64,000 bases of DNA from Prevotella sp. tc2-28 (GCF_900107705.1 NZ_FNRE01000007.1:1-64000); one strand, 5' to 3'; numbered from the stretch's first letter, positions 50,823 through 59,868 are shown. The notes: generated from the sequence alone by a model not told the origin. Numbers and translations are program-made.

Positions 50823-53800
50823 TTAATAGTCGCGCTGGATGTCGGCAATCTTCTCATGCAGGCGTGCCATCTTCTCTTCTTCAAGCACACGTTTGTACTC
50901 GATAGGAACGACCTGGATGAAGTCCTCGATGTAGCGGTGCCAGTCGTCGAGCATCCGTCCGGCAAGGACTGAGCCTGTGTGCAGGTAGTGCTGACGAATC
51001 AACTCCAGCAGTTCCTTGCGCGACACGGAGTCCTCGACTAGCGAGAGCTCGACCATATCCATGTTACAGAAGTAATCGAATGTATGGTCAGGATCGTACA
51101 CATAAGCCACGCCACCACTCATACCTGCGGCAAAGTTGCGACCTGTCTTTCCGAGAACAACCACGCGACCGCCTGTCATGTATTCGCAGCAGTGATCGCC
51201 AGCACCCTCGATGACAGCAATGGCACCCGAGTTGCGCACACCAAAGCGCTCTCCCACCTTACCATTGATATACAGCTCACCTGAGGTAGCACCATACAAG
51301 CCAGTGTTACCCGCGATGATGTTCTCTTCGGCCTTGAAGTCGATGCTGCGACGGGTTGGCGGCAGGATGGATATGCGACCGCCAGAGAGGCCCTTGCCAA
51401 AATAGTCGTTAGTCTCACCTTCCAGTCGGATGTCAACACCCTTCACGGCAAAGGCACCGAAGCTCTGACCAGCCGAGCCTTTGAACTTAATCTTGATCGT
51501 TCCATCAGGCAGACCTTCCTCGCCATATTTCTTGGCGATAACACCCGAGAGCATTGTGCCTAGTGCACGGTCAGTATTCTTGACGGCATAGTCGAGTGTC
51601 ACCTCTTCCTGCTCGTTGATGGCCTTTTGGGCGGCACGGATGATTTCCTCATCCTTCACGCCCGTCACCTTAGTGTAGGCACCACGGTCCCAGTAGAGGG
51701 CCTTATCCGTCTCAGGCTTATGTAGCAGTCGTCCGAAGTCGATGGTCTGCCATTTCTCAGCGGCAGCCAATTTTTCACTTTTCACTTTTAACTTTTCACT
51801 TATTTCGATGAGCTCCGTATGACCAATAATCTCCTTCAGCGAGTGTACTCCGATCTCTGCGAGATACTCGCGCACCTGCTGAGCCAGGAAGGTGAAGTAG
51901 TTGACCACATACTCAGCGCGCCCTTCAAAGTGTTTACGCAACTCCGGATTCTGCGTTGCCACACCCATCGGACAAGTATTGGTATTACACTTACGCATCA
52001 TGACACAACCCAGCACGATAAGAGGCAGCGTGCCAAACGAGAACTCGTCGGCGCCCAGCATCGCCATGATGATGACGTCTTTGGCGGTCTTCAACTGACC
52101 GTCGGTCTGCAGGCGCACCTGGTTGCGCAAGCCGTTCATCACCAGTGTCTGCTGCGTCTCGGCAAGTCCTATCTCGGGCGAGATACCGGCAAAGCGCATC
52201 GAACTGGCAGGCGAAGCACCCGTGCCTCCCTCTGCACCTGAGATGACAATGAGGTCAGCCTTAGCCTTAGCCACACCGGCAGCGATAGTGCCTACCCCAC
52301 TCTCGGCTACGAGTTTCACACTGACGGCAGCCGTAGGATTGATATTCTTCAGGTCGAAGATGAGCTGTGCCAGGTCTTCAATACTATAGATATCATGATG
52401 AGGTGGCGGCGAGATGAGCGAGATGCCGGGAATGGCATTACGCGTCTTTGCAATGATGTCGTTCACCTTGAATCCGGGCAGTTGTCCACCCTCACCAGGT
52501 TTCGCACCCTGTGCCACCTTGATCTGTATCTCCTCAGCGTTGACCAGGTATTCAGCTGTCACGCCAAAACGTCCTGATGCAATCTGCTTGGTCTTTGAAC
52601 TCAGGCTTACGCCATCCACCTCCGTGTGGTAGCGGGCATTATCCTCACCACCCTCACCAGTGTTGCTACGTGCACCCAGTTTGTTCATTGCCAGCGCCAG
52701 TGCCTCGTGAGCCTCGATACTCAAGGCTCCGAACGACATTGCACCTGTTACGAAATGCTTGACGATGCTCTCCACGGGTTCGACAGACTCTCCCCCTGCC
52801 CCTTCCTGTGTAGGGAGGGGAGTAGATGCCTTCTTAAAGGTGAGGAAGTCGCGGAGGAAGATAGGAGATTCTTTCTCATCGACAAGCTTTGACCACTCCT
52901 TAAACTTCTCGTACGAGCCTTGCCGACAAGCCAGTTGCAGTTTCGCAATCGTCTCCGGGTTCCACGCATGCTTGATGCCGTCCTTGCGCCACGAGAACTG
53001 CCCATGGTTAGGAAGGTAACTACTCCCCTCACTCATAGGGAGGGGCTGGGGGTGGGTCTTCATTCGGATGGCATCGCGGGCAATCTCCTTCAGTCCGATA
53101 CCGCCAATGGTGCTCACCTCGGTACCGAAGTAGCGGCGCAGCAGGTCCTCACTCAGTCCGATACTCTCGAAAATCTTCGCACCACGATAGGAACGGATGG
53201 TCGAGATGCCCATTTTCGACATAATCTTCTTCAAGCCCTTGTCTACCGCCTTGATGTAATGAGCTTCAGCCGTGGCATACTCCTCCTGAATCTTGCCGCG
53301 CTTCACCAGATCGTCGAGGATAGCGAAGGTCATATAAGGACACAGGGCACTTGCACCATAGCCCAGCAACAGGGCAGCATGCATCACCTCGCGAATCTCA
53401 CCGCTCTCCACGATGAGAGCAGTCTGTACTCGCTTGCCCACGCTGATGAGATAGTGGTGGACAGCGCTGACAGCCAGCAGACTCGGAATAGCAGCGTGCG
53501 TCTCGTCAAGGTCGCGATCGCTCAGAATGATGTAGTTAACCCCCTCATCAACACTTTCTTCTGCCTTCTTGCAGAGGTCTTCGAGGGCCTGGCGAAGTCC
53601 GCTCTCACCTTGTGCTATTTCAAAGAGAATGGGCAGTTTCTTCGTCTTGAATCCCTTGTAGCGGATGTTGCATAATATATCGAGTTGTGTGTTGGTCAGT
53701 ACGGGTTGCGGCAAGCGCACCATCTTACAGTTAGAAGCGTCGGGCGTCAGGATGTTGGTTCCTACAGCACCGATATACTCTGTGAGCGACATCACCAACT

Positions 53801-55364
53801 CCTCGCGTATCGGGTCGATGGCGGGATTGGTGACCTGTGCAAACTGTTGACGGAAATAGTTGAAAAACACCTGTGGACGGTCGCTAATCACAGCCAACGG
53901 GGTGTCGTTACCCATTGCAGCAACAGGTTCCTGTCCGGCTGTAGCCATAGGAATGATGGTTTTGTCGATATCCTCTTGTCCGTAGCCGAACTGCACCAGT
54001 TTGGACTGCAAGTCGCTCACGCTGTTGTCTACCTTACGGCCGCTCTTCAGCTTCTCCAACTGAACGCGGTTCTCAGAGAGCCACTCGCGATAAGGATGTG
54101 CCTTGGCCAGCTTCTCCTTGATCTCGCCGTCGTAGTAAATCTTACCTTCCTGCGTGTCTATGAGAAGTATCTTACCAGGTTGCAGGCGTCCCTTGCTGAC
54201 GACGTCGCCTGGCTCGAAGTCCATAACGCCAACCTCGCTAGCAACCACCATCATCCCCTGCTTCGTAATCGTGTAGCGGCTGGGGCGCAGACCGTTTCTG
54301 TCCAGCATTCCTCCCGCATAGCGACCGTCGCTGAAGAGCAGTGCAGCGGGACCGTCCCAAGGCTCCATTAATATAGAGTGATACTCGTAGAACGCCTTCA
54401 AGTCCTCGCTGATGGGGTTCTTGTCGTTAAAGCTCTCAGGTACCAGAATAGCCATTGCCTGAGGCAGTGAGAGACCACTCATCATCAGAAATTCAAATAC
54501 GTTATCGAGGCTTGCACTATCACTCATCCCTTCCTGAACAATCGGTCGCAGATCCTTGATGTCGCCCAGTGCCTCGCTCGAGAGCACACTCTCACGTGCC
54601 TTCATCCAGCCGCGGTTACCTCGAATGGTGTTTATCTCACCGTTATGAGCTAACAAGCGGAAGGGCTGGGCAAGTTTCCATTTAGGGAATGTGTTGGTTG
54701 AAAATCTAGAGTGCACCAGCGCCAATCCGCTTGTAAAGTAGTCACTTGACAGGTCAGGGAAATAGCGTCGCAACTGTCCGCTGGTCAGCATACCCTTATA
54801 GATGATGTTCTTGCTCGACAGTGAGCACAGGTAGAAGTCCTCGTCAGCGATACGGTTTTCGATACGCTTGCGAACCTTATATAATATACGGTCAAACACG
54901 GGAACACGCTCTTCGCTCACGCCCGTTACGAAAATCTGCTTGATGTCAGGTTCTACCTCACGGGCAGCCACACCCAATACCTCAGGGTTTGTAGGCACCG
55001 TGCGCAAATGCATCAGCGTCAGACCCTCGCGCTCAATCTCTTCTATCATCACGCTCAGAATCTGCTGCTGTGCCCGCTCATCCTTAGGCAGGAACACCAA
55101 ACCCGTGCCGTATTTCCCTTTCTCAGGAACGGGAATACCCTGCAACAGAATAAACTCGTGAGGAATCTGAAGCATAATTCCGGCACCGTCACCCGTCTTG
55201 TCGCGCGTTTCGGCACCACGATGTTCCATATTCTCCAATACACGCAAAGCCTGATCCACCAGTTCGTGACTCTTGCCTCCGTGTATATTCACTATCATAC
55301 CCACACCGCATGCGTCATGCTCATACTGTGGTTGATAAAGTCCGTTTAGCTTACTTTTTGTCAT
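50823..55364 (-). CDS. gltB: glutamate synthase large subunit
   Basis: GltB transfers the amide of glutamine to 2-oxoglutarate. This 1513-residue protein has an N-terminal Ntn glutaminase domain with an internal-start Cys after a short propeptide (HDACGVGMIVN, about residue 18). Central and FMN-binding domains follow (PPPHHDIYSIEDLAQLIFDLKN, VISGAEGGTGASPASS, about 1050-1110), with the 3Fe-4S cysteines in CVMMRKCNTNTCPMGVATQ and a C-terminal beta-helix. Three in-frame extra loops are repeat-encoded: HPQPLPMSEGSS, STPLPTQEGAGGES and SEKLKVKSEKL. It is first in the leftward nitrogen operon and divergent from glnK. Confidence 0.96.
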   Translation of the reverse strand: MTKSKLNGLYQPQYEHDACGVGMIVNIHGGKSHELVDQALRVLENMEHRGAETRDKTGDGAGIMLQIPHEFILLQGIPVPEKGKYGTGLVFLPKDERAQQQILSVMIEEIEREGLTLMHLRTVPTNPEVLGVAAREVEPDIKQIFVTGVSEERVPVFDRILYKVRKRIENRIADEDFYLCSLSSKNIIYKGMLTSGQLRRYFPDLSSDYFTSGLALVHSRFSTNTFPKWKLAQPFRLLAHNGEINTIRGNRGWMKARESVLSSEALGDIKDLRPIVQEGMSDSASLDNVFEFLMMSGLSLPQAMAILVPESFNDKNPISEDLKAFYEYHSILMEPWDGPAALLFSDGRYAGGMLDRNGLRPSRYTITKQGMMVVASEVGVMDFEPGDVVSKGRLQPGKILLIDTQEGKIYYDGEIKEKLAKAHPYREWLSENRVQLEKLKSGRKVDNSVSDLQSKLVQFGYGQEDIDKTIIPMATAGQEPVAAMGNDTPLAVISDRPQVFFNYFRQQFAQVTNPAIDPIREELVMSLTEYIGAVGTNILTPDASNCKMVRLPQPVLTNTQLDILCNIRYKGFKTKKLPILFEIAQGESGLRQALEDLCKKAEESVDEGVNYIILSDRDLDETHAAIPSLLAVSAVHHYLISVGKRVQTALIVESGEIREVMHAALLLGYGASALCPYMTFAILDDLVKRGKIQEEYATAEAHYIKAVDKGLKKIMSKMGISTIRSYRGAKIFESIGLSEDLLRRYFGTEVSTIGGIGLKEIARDAIRMKTHPQPLPMSEGSSYLPNHGQFSWRKDGIKHAWNPETIAKLQLACRQGSYEKFKEWSKLVDEKESPIFLRDFLTFKKASTPLPTQEGAGGESVEPVESIVKHFVTGAMSFGALSIEAHEALALAMNKLGARSNTGEGGEDNARYHTEVDGVSLSSKTKQIASGRFGVTAEYLVNAEEIQIKVAQGAKPGEGGQLPGFKVNDIIAKTRNAIPGISLISPPPHHDIYSIEDLAQLIFDLKNINPTAAVSVKLVAESGVGTIAAGVAKAKADLIVISGAEGGTGASPASSMRFAGISPEIGLAETQQTLVMNGLRNQVRLQTDGQLKTAKDVIIMAMLGADEFSFGTLPLIVLGCVMMRKCNTNTCPMGVATQNPELRKHFEGRAEYVVNYFTFLAQQVREYLAEIGVHSLKEIIGHTELIEISEKLKVKSEKLAAAEKWQTIDFGRLLHKPETDKALYWDRGAYTKVTGVKDEEIIRAAQKAINEQEEVTLDYAVKNTDRALGTMLSGVIAKKYGEEGLPDGTIKIKFKGSAGQSFGAFAVKGVDIRLEGETNDYFGKGLSGGRISILPPTRRSIDFKAEENIIAGNTGLYGATSGELYINGKVGERFGVRNSGAIAVIEGAGDHCCEYMTGGRVVVLGKTGRNFAAGMSGGVAYVYDPDHTFDYFCNMDMVELSLVEDSVSRKELLELIRQHYLHTGSVLAGRMLDDWHRYIEDFIQVVPIEYKRVLEEEKMARLHEKIADIQRDY
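51771..51805. repeat. period-7 repeat array inside gltB
   Basis: Heptamers TTTTTCA, CTTTTCA, CTTTTAA, CTTTTCA, CTTATTT. On the minus strand they encode SEKLKVKSEKL, a charged loop after the FMN domain, ahead of the conserved LLHKPE segment. Confidence 0.8.
52785..52825. repeat. hairpin/G-rich mini-element in gltB (copy 2)
   Basis: On the minus strand it begins CTACTCCCCTCCCTACACAG and ends GGGGCAGGGGGAGAGTCT. It is the most divergent of four copies (GGGAGGGG is here GGAAGGGG). It encodes STPLPTQEGAGGES in frame. Orientation is opposite to the copy at 53021. Confidence 0.85.
53021..53059. repeat. hairpin/G-rich mini-element in gltB (copy 1)
   Basis: TACTCCCCTCACTCATAGGG leads into AGGGGCTGGGGGTGGGTCT on the plus strand. 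CCCCTC and GAGGGG form a short stem, followed by G-runs spaced G3-A-G4-CT-G5-T-G3. Translated on the minus strand it gives THPQPLPMSEGSS. Confidence 0.88.
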
Positions 55365-55405
55365 ATTATCCCAGTTAAATCTTTCTTTTGTTTCGATTTC
55401 GAGTG

Positions 55406-55436
55406 CAAAGATAAATCAAAAAGTTAGTAAAACAAT
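55406..55436 (-). promoter_or_regulatory. probable promoter of gltB operon
   Basis: TATCTTTG on the minus strand (55413-55406) with ATTG (55436-55433) 19 bases upstream as a near-consensus -33. It is 41 bases ahead of the gltB start. Confidence 0.6.
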
Positions 55437-55476
55437 CATTTTTGTGACAATATTTTGTTTTAGATTTGTGTACTAA

Positions 55477-55520
55477 TTACGTTTTGATAAGAAAAAGTCA
55501 TGATTTACGTCAAAACGTAA
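55477..55520. promoter_or_regulatory. inverted repeat, candidate operator between the two nitrogen operons
   Basis: TTACGTTTTGA (55477-55487) and TCAAAACGTAA (55510-55520) are perfect 11-base inverted repeats centred 33 bases apart, about three helical turns. They lie in the 329-base gap between divergent gltB and glnK, upstream of both promoters. The rest of the gap is AT-rich and otherwise featureless. Confidence 0.55.
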
Positions 55521-55625
55521 GCAGAACGACCTGTTTAAAGGATGTATACTTTACACATTGTCAATTTCGTAAAATTTCTTCGCTTAAATTTGGAAATATA
55601 TACGGCTTTTTTTCATGAATCACCC

Positions 55626-55633
55626 TACCTTTG
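55626..55633 (+). promoter_or_regulatory. probable -7 element of glnK promoter
   Basis: TACCTTTG fits the consensus, 60 bases before the glnK start. No TTTG at the proper distance was found, so an activator-dependent or alternative promoter is possible. Confidence 0.5.
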
Positions 55634-55693
55634 CAGTCGTAATCTTGCAAGATGACACAAAAACGAATTATTTATTTAAAATGGTATTAAGGT

Positions 55694-56041
55694 ATGAAAA
55701 AGATTGAAGCAATTATCCGCAAGACCAAGTTTGAAGAGGTCAAGGAAGCCCTGCTCTCGTCTGACATCGACTGGTTTGAGTACCACGACGTTCACGGCAT
55801 CGGGCAGAGTCGTCAGGAGCGAATCTACCGTGGAGTACAGTATTCCACCGATGTCATCGAACGAGTTGCGTTGACCATTGTGTGCCGCGACGTGATAGTT
55901 GATCCAACCATCCAGGTCATTCTGAAAGTAGCTCATACCGGTAATGTAGGTGACGGACGTATCTTCATCAGCGACGTCATTGACACGTGGAGCATCCGCA
56001 CAGGAGAACATGGTGACACGGTACTTAGAGACAAGAAGTAA
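55694..56041 (+). CDS. glnK: nitrogen regulatory protein P-II
   Basis: PII proteins sense 2-oxoglutarate and ATP/ADP and gate the ammonium channel. The 115-residue protein begins MKKIEAIIRKTKFEEVKEAL. Its T-loop region GIGQSRQERIYRGVQYSTDVI retains Tyr45 and Tyr50, the second equivalent to the classical modified Tyr51. It ends with the family segments VAHTGNVGDGRIFISDV and SIRTGEHGDTVL. It is immediately followed (30 bases) by amtB, the canonical glnK-amtB pair. A GlnD uridylyltransferase is not in the window, so modification is uncertain. Confidence 0.94.
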   Translation: MKKIEAIIRKTKFEEVKEALLSSDIDWFEYHDVHGIGQSRQERIYRGVQYSTDVIERVALTIVCRDVIVDPTIQVILKVAHTGNVGDGRIFISDVIDTWSIRTGEHGDTVLRDKK

Positions 56042-56071
56042 GAAGTAAAACGATTAAAGGTAAAAAGAATT

Positions 56072-57325
56072 ATGAACGAAATAGGATTATCACTTGATAC
56101 CGTATGGATGTTGTTAGCAGCCATGTTGGTTTTCTGGATGCAGCCCGGTTTTGCGCTGTGTGAGGCTGGTTTCACACGTTCGAAGAACACGGTAAACATC
56201 CTGATGAAGAACTTTGTCGACTTCATGTTCGGCTCGCTGTTGTTCTTCTTTCTCGGCTTCGGATTCATGTTCGGCAGCGAAGGGGCCGGTTTCATAGGTG
56301 CTCCGAACTGGGGCGACCTGAGTTTCTACAAGGGCGACCTGCCCGTTGAGGGCTTCCTGATTTTCGAGACGGTGTTCTGCGCCACCTCTGCCACCATCGT
56401 CAGCGGGGCTATGGCTGAGCGCACGAAGTTCTCGATGTACCTCATCTACAGTGCTGTCATCTCGCTGTTCATCTACCCCGTCGAGGGACACTGGACGTGG
56501 GGCGGAGGCTGGCTATGCAACGATGCCGCCGACTCGTTTATGACGACCACCTTCGGCGCCGTCTTCCACGACTTTGCCGGCTCGGCTATCGTGCACAGCG
56601 TAGGTGGTGTGCTGGCATTGATCGGAGCCATTGCACTGGGGGCCCGTCGCGGCAAGTATGCCAAGGACGGCAGCAGTCGCGCCATCCCCGGCCATTCGCT
56701 GATGATGGCAGCCTTGGGCGTATTCATTCTCTGGCTGGGATGGTTCGGCTTCAACCCCGGTTCACAGCTGGCAGCCTCCGGCGAAGTCAACCGCGTGGCC
56801 ATTTCGCATGTCTTCCTGACCACTAACCTGGCAGCTGTTGCCGGCGGCGTGGCAACGATGTTCCTCACTTATTTCAAATACGGCAAGCCCTCGCTGTCAC
56901 TGACGCTGAACGGCGTGTTGGCAGGACTGGTAGGCATTACGGCAGGATGCGACCTGGTATCTCCGATAGGTGCCGTCGTCATCGGACTGGTATGTGGCAC
57001 GGTTTTGGTTTATGCCATCGAGTTCATCGACCACAAGTTACACATCGACGATCCTGTAGGTGCGTCCAGCGTTCATGGTGTATGCGGTATCCTAGGGACA
57101 TTGATGACCGGACTGCTGGCTACGGAAAGCGGTGCTTTCTATGGTCACGGATGGGGTTTCTTCGCTGCTCAGTGCTTTGGCATTCTGGTCATCGACCTCT
57201 GGGCTGCAGTTTGCGGCGTCGCTCTGTTCTATGGTATCAAGAAGCTACATGGACTGCGCGTCGATGCCCGTATCGAGGACGAAGGTCTTGACATCTACGA
57301 ACACGGTGAGACTTGTTATAACTAA
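56072..57325 (+). CDS. amtB: ammonium transporter
   Basis: This 417-residue channel of the Amt/Rh family has about 11 membrane helices. Signatures are MLVFWMQPGFALCEAGFTRSKN, FHDFAGSAIVHSVGG (first pore His) and DDPVGASSVHGVCGILG (second pore His), with GPAxxWxxGG-like VEGHWTWGGGWL. It imports ammonium for the GS/GOGAT enzymes encoded divergently and should be blocked by the neighbouring PII when nitrogen is plentiful. No separate signal peptide is evident. Confidence 0.95.
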   Translation: MNEIGLSLDTVWMLLAAMLVFWMQPGFALCEAGFTRSKNTVNILMKNFVDFMFGSLLFFFLGFGFMFGSEGAGFIGAPNWGDLSFYKGDLPVEGFLIFETVFCATSATIVSGAMAERTKFSMYLIYSAVISLFIYPVEGHWTWGGGWLCNDAADSFMTTTFGAVFHDFAGSAIVHSVGGVLALIGAIALGARRGKYAKDGSSRAIPGHSLMMAALGVFILWLGWFGFNPGSQLAASGEVNRVAISHVFLTTNLAAVAGGVATMFLTYFKYGKPSLSLTLNGVLAGLVGITAGCDLVSPIGAVVIGLVCGTVLVYAIEFIDHKLHIDDPVGASSVHGVCGILGTLMTGLLATESGAFYGHGWGFFAAQCFGILVIDLWAAVCGVALFYGIKKLHGLRVDARIEDEGLDIYEHGETCYN

Positions 57326-57354
57326 GTGAAACATGCAAAGAAAAATTTTAGGGT

Positions 57355-58068
57355 ATGAAAAAGATTGTTTTATTCGCAATGGGACTAGTGCTGAGTGGCA
57401 CTACCCTTGCACAGGATGGTAAGAAAAGTGAGTTTGAAACAACTATCAAGGGCGACTTCGTCAACGAGTACATCTGGCGTGGCCTGAAGTTGGCCGACGT
57501 AGCCGTACAGCCTACCTTTGGCGTAGAATACAAAGGCCTGTCGCTGACAGCCTGGGGCAGTTACGGACTGTCCAACAAAGACGACGTGAAGGAGTTCGAC
57601 CTGACACTCGCCTACGCCATCAGCGGACTCAATTTCGGCGTGACCGACTACTGGTTCAGCGTGGGACAAGACCCCGAAGGCCGCTACTTCAAGTATGATG
57701 CTCACGGCACCAACCACATCTTCGAGGCCTTTGCCGGCTACGACTTCGGGTTCGCCTCAGTCAAATGGTACACCAACTTCACCGGTAACGACTACAAGGA
57801 GGACGGCAAACGCAACTACAGCAGTTACGCAGAAATTAATGTCCCATTTCGTTTAGCTACTGTCGACTGGACTGCTACGGCGGGTGCCGTCCCCTTCGAG
57901 TCGGTGCAGTATGGCACCAATGGCTTTGCTGTGACCAACCTCTCGCTACGGGCCACTAAGGACATACGGATTACGGACACGTTCTCCGTTCCTATCTTCG
58001 GACAGGTAATAGCTAATCCCTGTTCACAGAAAGCTTACCTGGTTCTGGGTTTCACGCTGCAACCATAA
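57355..58068 (+). CDS. putative outer-membrane porin (TorF-like beta-barrel)
   Basis: The 237-residue protein has signal peptide LFAMGLVLSGTTLAQ and a repetitive amphipathic beta structure. Strands include FETTIKGDFVNEYIWRGLKL, VQPTFGVEYKGLSLTAWGSYG, FDLTLAYAISGLNFGVTDYW, FEAFAGYDFGFASVKWY and a C-terminal KAYLVLGFTLQP. It resembles small TorF-family porins. Following amtB by 29 bases, it may let ammonium or a nitrogenous solute cross the outer membrane. That is inference from position. Confidence 0.82.
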   Translation: MKKIVLFAMGLVLSGTTLAQDGKKSEFETTIKGDFVNEYIWRGLKLADVAVQPTFGVEYKGLSLTAWGSYGLSNKDDVKEFDLTLAYAISGLNFGVTDYWFSVGQDPEGRYFKYDAHGTNHIFEAFAGYDFGFASVKWYTNFTGNDYKEDGKRNYSSYAEINVPFRLATVDWTATAGAVPFESVQYGTNGFAVTNLSLRATKDIRITDTFSVPIFGQVIANPCSQKAYLVLGFTLQP

Positions 58069-58086
58069 TCTTTTTCCAGGTACCCT

Positions 58087-58120
58087 CTCGTCCATGCGAT
58101 ATGGACGGGGGGGATTTTTG
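58087..58120 (+). terminator. terminator after the porin gene
   Basis: CTCGTCCAT pairs with ATGGACGGG around GCGAT (58087-58109), followed by a TTTTT run at about 58114-58118. It separates the glnK-amtB-porin unit from pyrG. Confidence 0.65.
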
Positions 58121-58142
58121 CGTTGATTATTAACACCTAGTT

Positions 58143-59855
58143 ATGGAAACAAAATATATTTTTATCACTGGAGGCGTCGCCTCATCACTGGGCAAGGGCA
58201 TCATTTCGGCCTCGCTCGGCAAATTGCTGCAAGCACGCGGCTTTCGCATTACCATTCAGAAATTCGACCCCTACATCAACATCGACCCGGGCACACTCAA
58301 CCCTTACGAGCACGGGGAATGCTACGTGACGGCAGACGGCATGGAAACCGACCTGGACTTAGGTCACTACGAGCGGTTCACAGGCATTGAGACCACACGC
58401 AACAATAGTGTCACCACGGGACGCATTTACCTGAGTGTCATCGAGCGAGAGCGTCACGGCGACTATCTGGGCAAGACCATTCAGGTGGTGCCTCACATCA
58501 CCGACGAGATCAAGCGGCGCATCCTGCTCAACGCATCAAAACAACCACTCGACTTTGTCATCACCGAGGTGGGAGGAACCATCGGCGACATTGAGAGCCA
58601 GCCGTTCCTCGAAGCTATCCGACAGCTACGTTGGGAACTCGGGCCCCGTCGTGCCGTTAACGTTCACCTGACCTATGTGCCCTACTTGGCTGCTGCTGGC
58701 GAGCTGAAAACCAAACCGACACAGACCAGCGTAAAGCAATTGCAAGGACTGGGCATACAGCCCGAGGTATTGGTGTTGCGCACCGAACACGACCTCAGCG
58801 ACGATATCCGCCAGAAGGTGGCACACTTCTGCAATGTCGACATGGATGCCGTCATACAGAGTCAGGACCTTGCCAGCATCTACGAGGTGCCTGTCAACAT
58901 GCAGCGTCAAGGACTCGACACCGTTATCCTCAAGAAAGTAGGCTTAGCGGTTGACAACAATAGCGACGCAACAGGAATGGCTGCATGGAACGCCTTCCTC
59001 GACAAGCAGCGCAAAGCCACCGAGGTGGTCAACATCGGACTGGTGGGCAAGTACGACCTGCAGGATGCTTACAAGAGTATCCGTGAGAGTCTGAACCTGG
59101 CAGGCATCTACAATGACGTGAAGGTGAAGATCCACTTCATCAACAGCGAGGAGATCACCCCAGAGAACGTTGCCGAGAAATTGCAAGGATTGGCGGGGTT
59201 CATCGTATGTCCAGGGTTCGGGCAGCGGGGCATCGAGGGAAAGATTATCGCCGCACAGTATGGGCGGGAGCACGACATGCCCACTTTCGGCATCTGCTTA
59301 GGTATGCAGATGATGGTCATTGAATTTGCCCGCAACGTGCTGGGCTACAAGGATGCCAACAGTGCCGAGATGAGACCCATCCCCCAGCAGACCCACCCCC
59401 AACCCCTCCCTGTTATGGAGGGGAGTAATTACCAAGATCCTGTAAATGTTATCGATTTGATGGAAGAACAGAAAAACATTACGCAGATGGGGGGTACGAT
59501 GAGATTAGGCGCATACGATTGTAAAGTATTAAAAGGTAGTAAGTCATTTGATGCATATTCGCAGTCAGAACTATCTACTCCCCTCCATAACAGGGAGGGG
59601 CAGGGGGAGGGTCTGCTGACCAAAGAGCGTCATCGGCACCGCTATGAGTTCAACAATGCGTACAAAGAGGATTACGAGCAGGCCGGCATGCAGTGTGTTG
59701 GCACCAATCCTGCTGCCGACCTAGTGGAGATTGTCGAGATACCGACCCTGCGCTGGTACATCGGCACACAGTTTCATCCCGAATACTCGTCCACGGTACT
59801 CCGCCCCCACCCGCTCTTCCTGTCGTTCGTGAAAACATGTATCAACCAACAATAA
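58143..59855 (+). CDS. pyrG: CTP synthase
   Basis: PyrG aminates UTP to CTP with glutamine. The 570-residue protein has the synthase domain (FITGGVASSLGKGI, DLGHYERF, EVGGTIGDIES) and the GATase domain with nucleophile Cys in FGICLGMQMM (about residue 386) and HPEY. It is about 30 residues longer than usual, because two repeat elements (59389-59427 and 59576-59614) add the loops THPQPLPVMEGS and STPLHNREGQGEG on either side of VIDLMEEQKNITQMGGTMRLG. Both loops lie outside catalytic motifs, so the enzyme is likely active. asnB follows 13 bases later. Confidence 0.95.
   Translation: METKYIFITGGVASSLGKGIISASLGKLLQARGFRITIQKFDPYINIDPGTLNPYEHGECYVTADGMETDLDLGHYERFTGIETTRNNSVTTGRIYLSVIERERHGDYLGKTIQVVPHITDEIKRRILLNASKQPLDFVITEVGGTIGDIESQPFLEAIRQLRWELGPRRAVNVHLTYVPYLAAAGELKTKPTQTSVKQLQGLGIQPEVLVLRTEHDLSDDIRQKVAHFCNVDMDAVIQSQDLASIYEVPVNMQRQGLDTVILKKVGLAVDNNSDATGMAAWNAFLDKQRKATEVVNIGLVGKYDLQDAYKSIRESLNLAGIYNDVKVKIHFINSEEITPENVAEKLQGLAGFIVCPGFGQRGIEGKIIAAQYGREHDMPTFGICLGMQMMVIEFARNVLGYKDANSAEMRPIPQQTHPQPLPVMEGSNYQDPVNVIDLMEEQKNITQMGGTMRLGAYDCKVLKGSKSFDAYSQSELSTPLHNREGQGEGLLTKERHRHRYEFNNAYKEDYEQAGMQCVGTNPAADLVEIVEIPTLRWYIGTQFHPEYSSTVLRPHPLFLSFVKTCINQQ
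59389..59427. repeat. hairpin/G-rich mini-element in pyrG (copy 1)
   Basis: AGACCCACCCCCAACCCCTC then CCTGTTATGGAGGGGAGTA on the plus strand, i.e. the reverse orientation of copy 2. It encodes THPQPLPVMEGS. The G-runs fall on the minus strand here. Confidence 0.88.
59576..59614. repeat. hairpin/G-rich mini-element in pyrG (copy 2)
   Basis: TACTCCCCTCCATAACAGGG then AGGGGCAGGGGGAGGGTCT on the plus strand, encoding STPLHNREGQGEG. It is inverted relative to copy 1, with 148 bases of native pyrG between. G-runs G3-A-G4-CA-G5-A-G3 form a quadruplex-type motif in the mRNA. Confidence 0.88.
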
Positions 59856-59868
59856 AACCCATCAGACT

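Noticed and set aside
52785..53059. Classical REP elements with 5' GTAG
   Set aside because: Three of the four copies have CTACTCCCC (GTAG on the other strand), but it lies on the wrong side of the hairpin for typical RAYT-linked REPs. Kept only as a repeat of unknown mobility.
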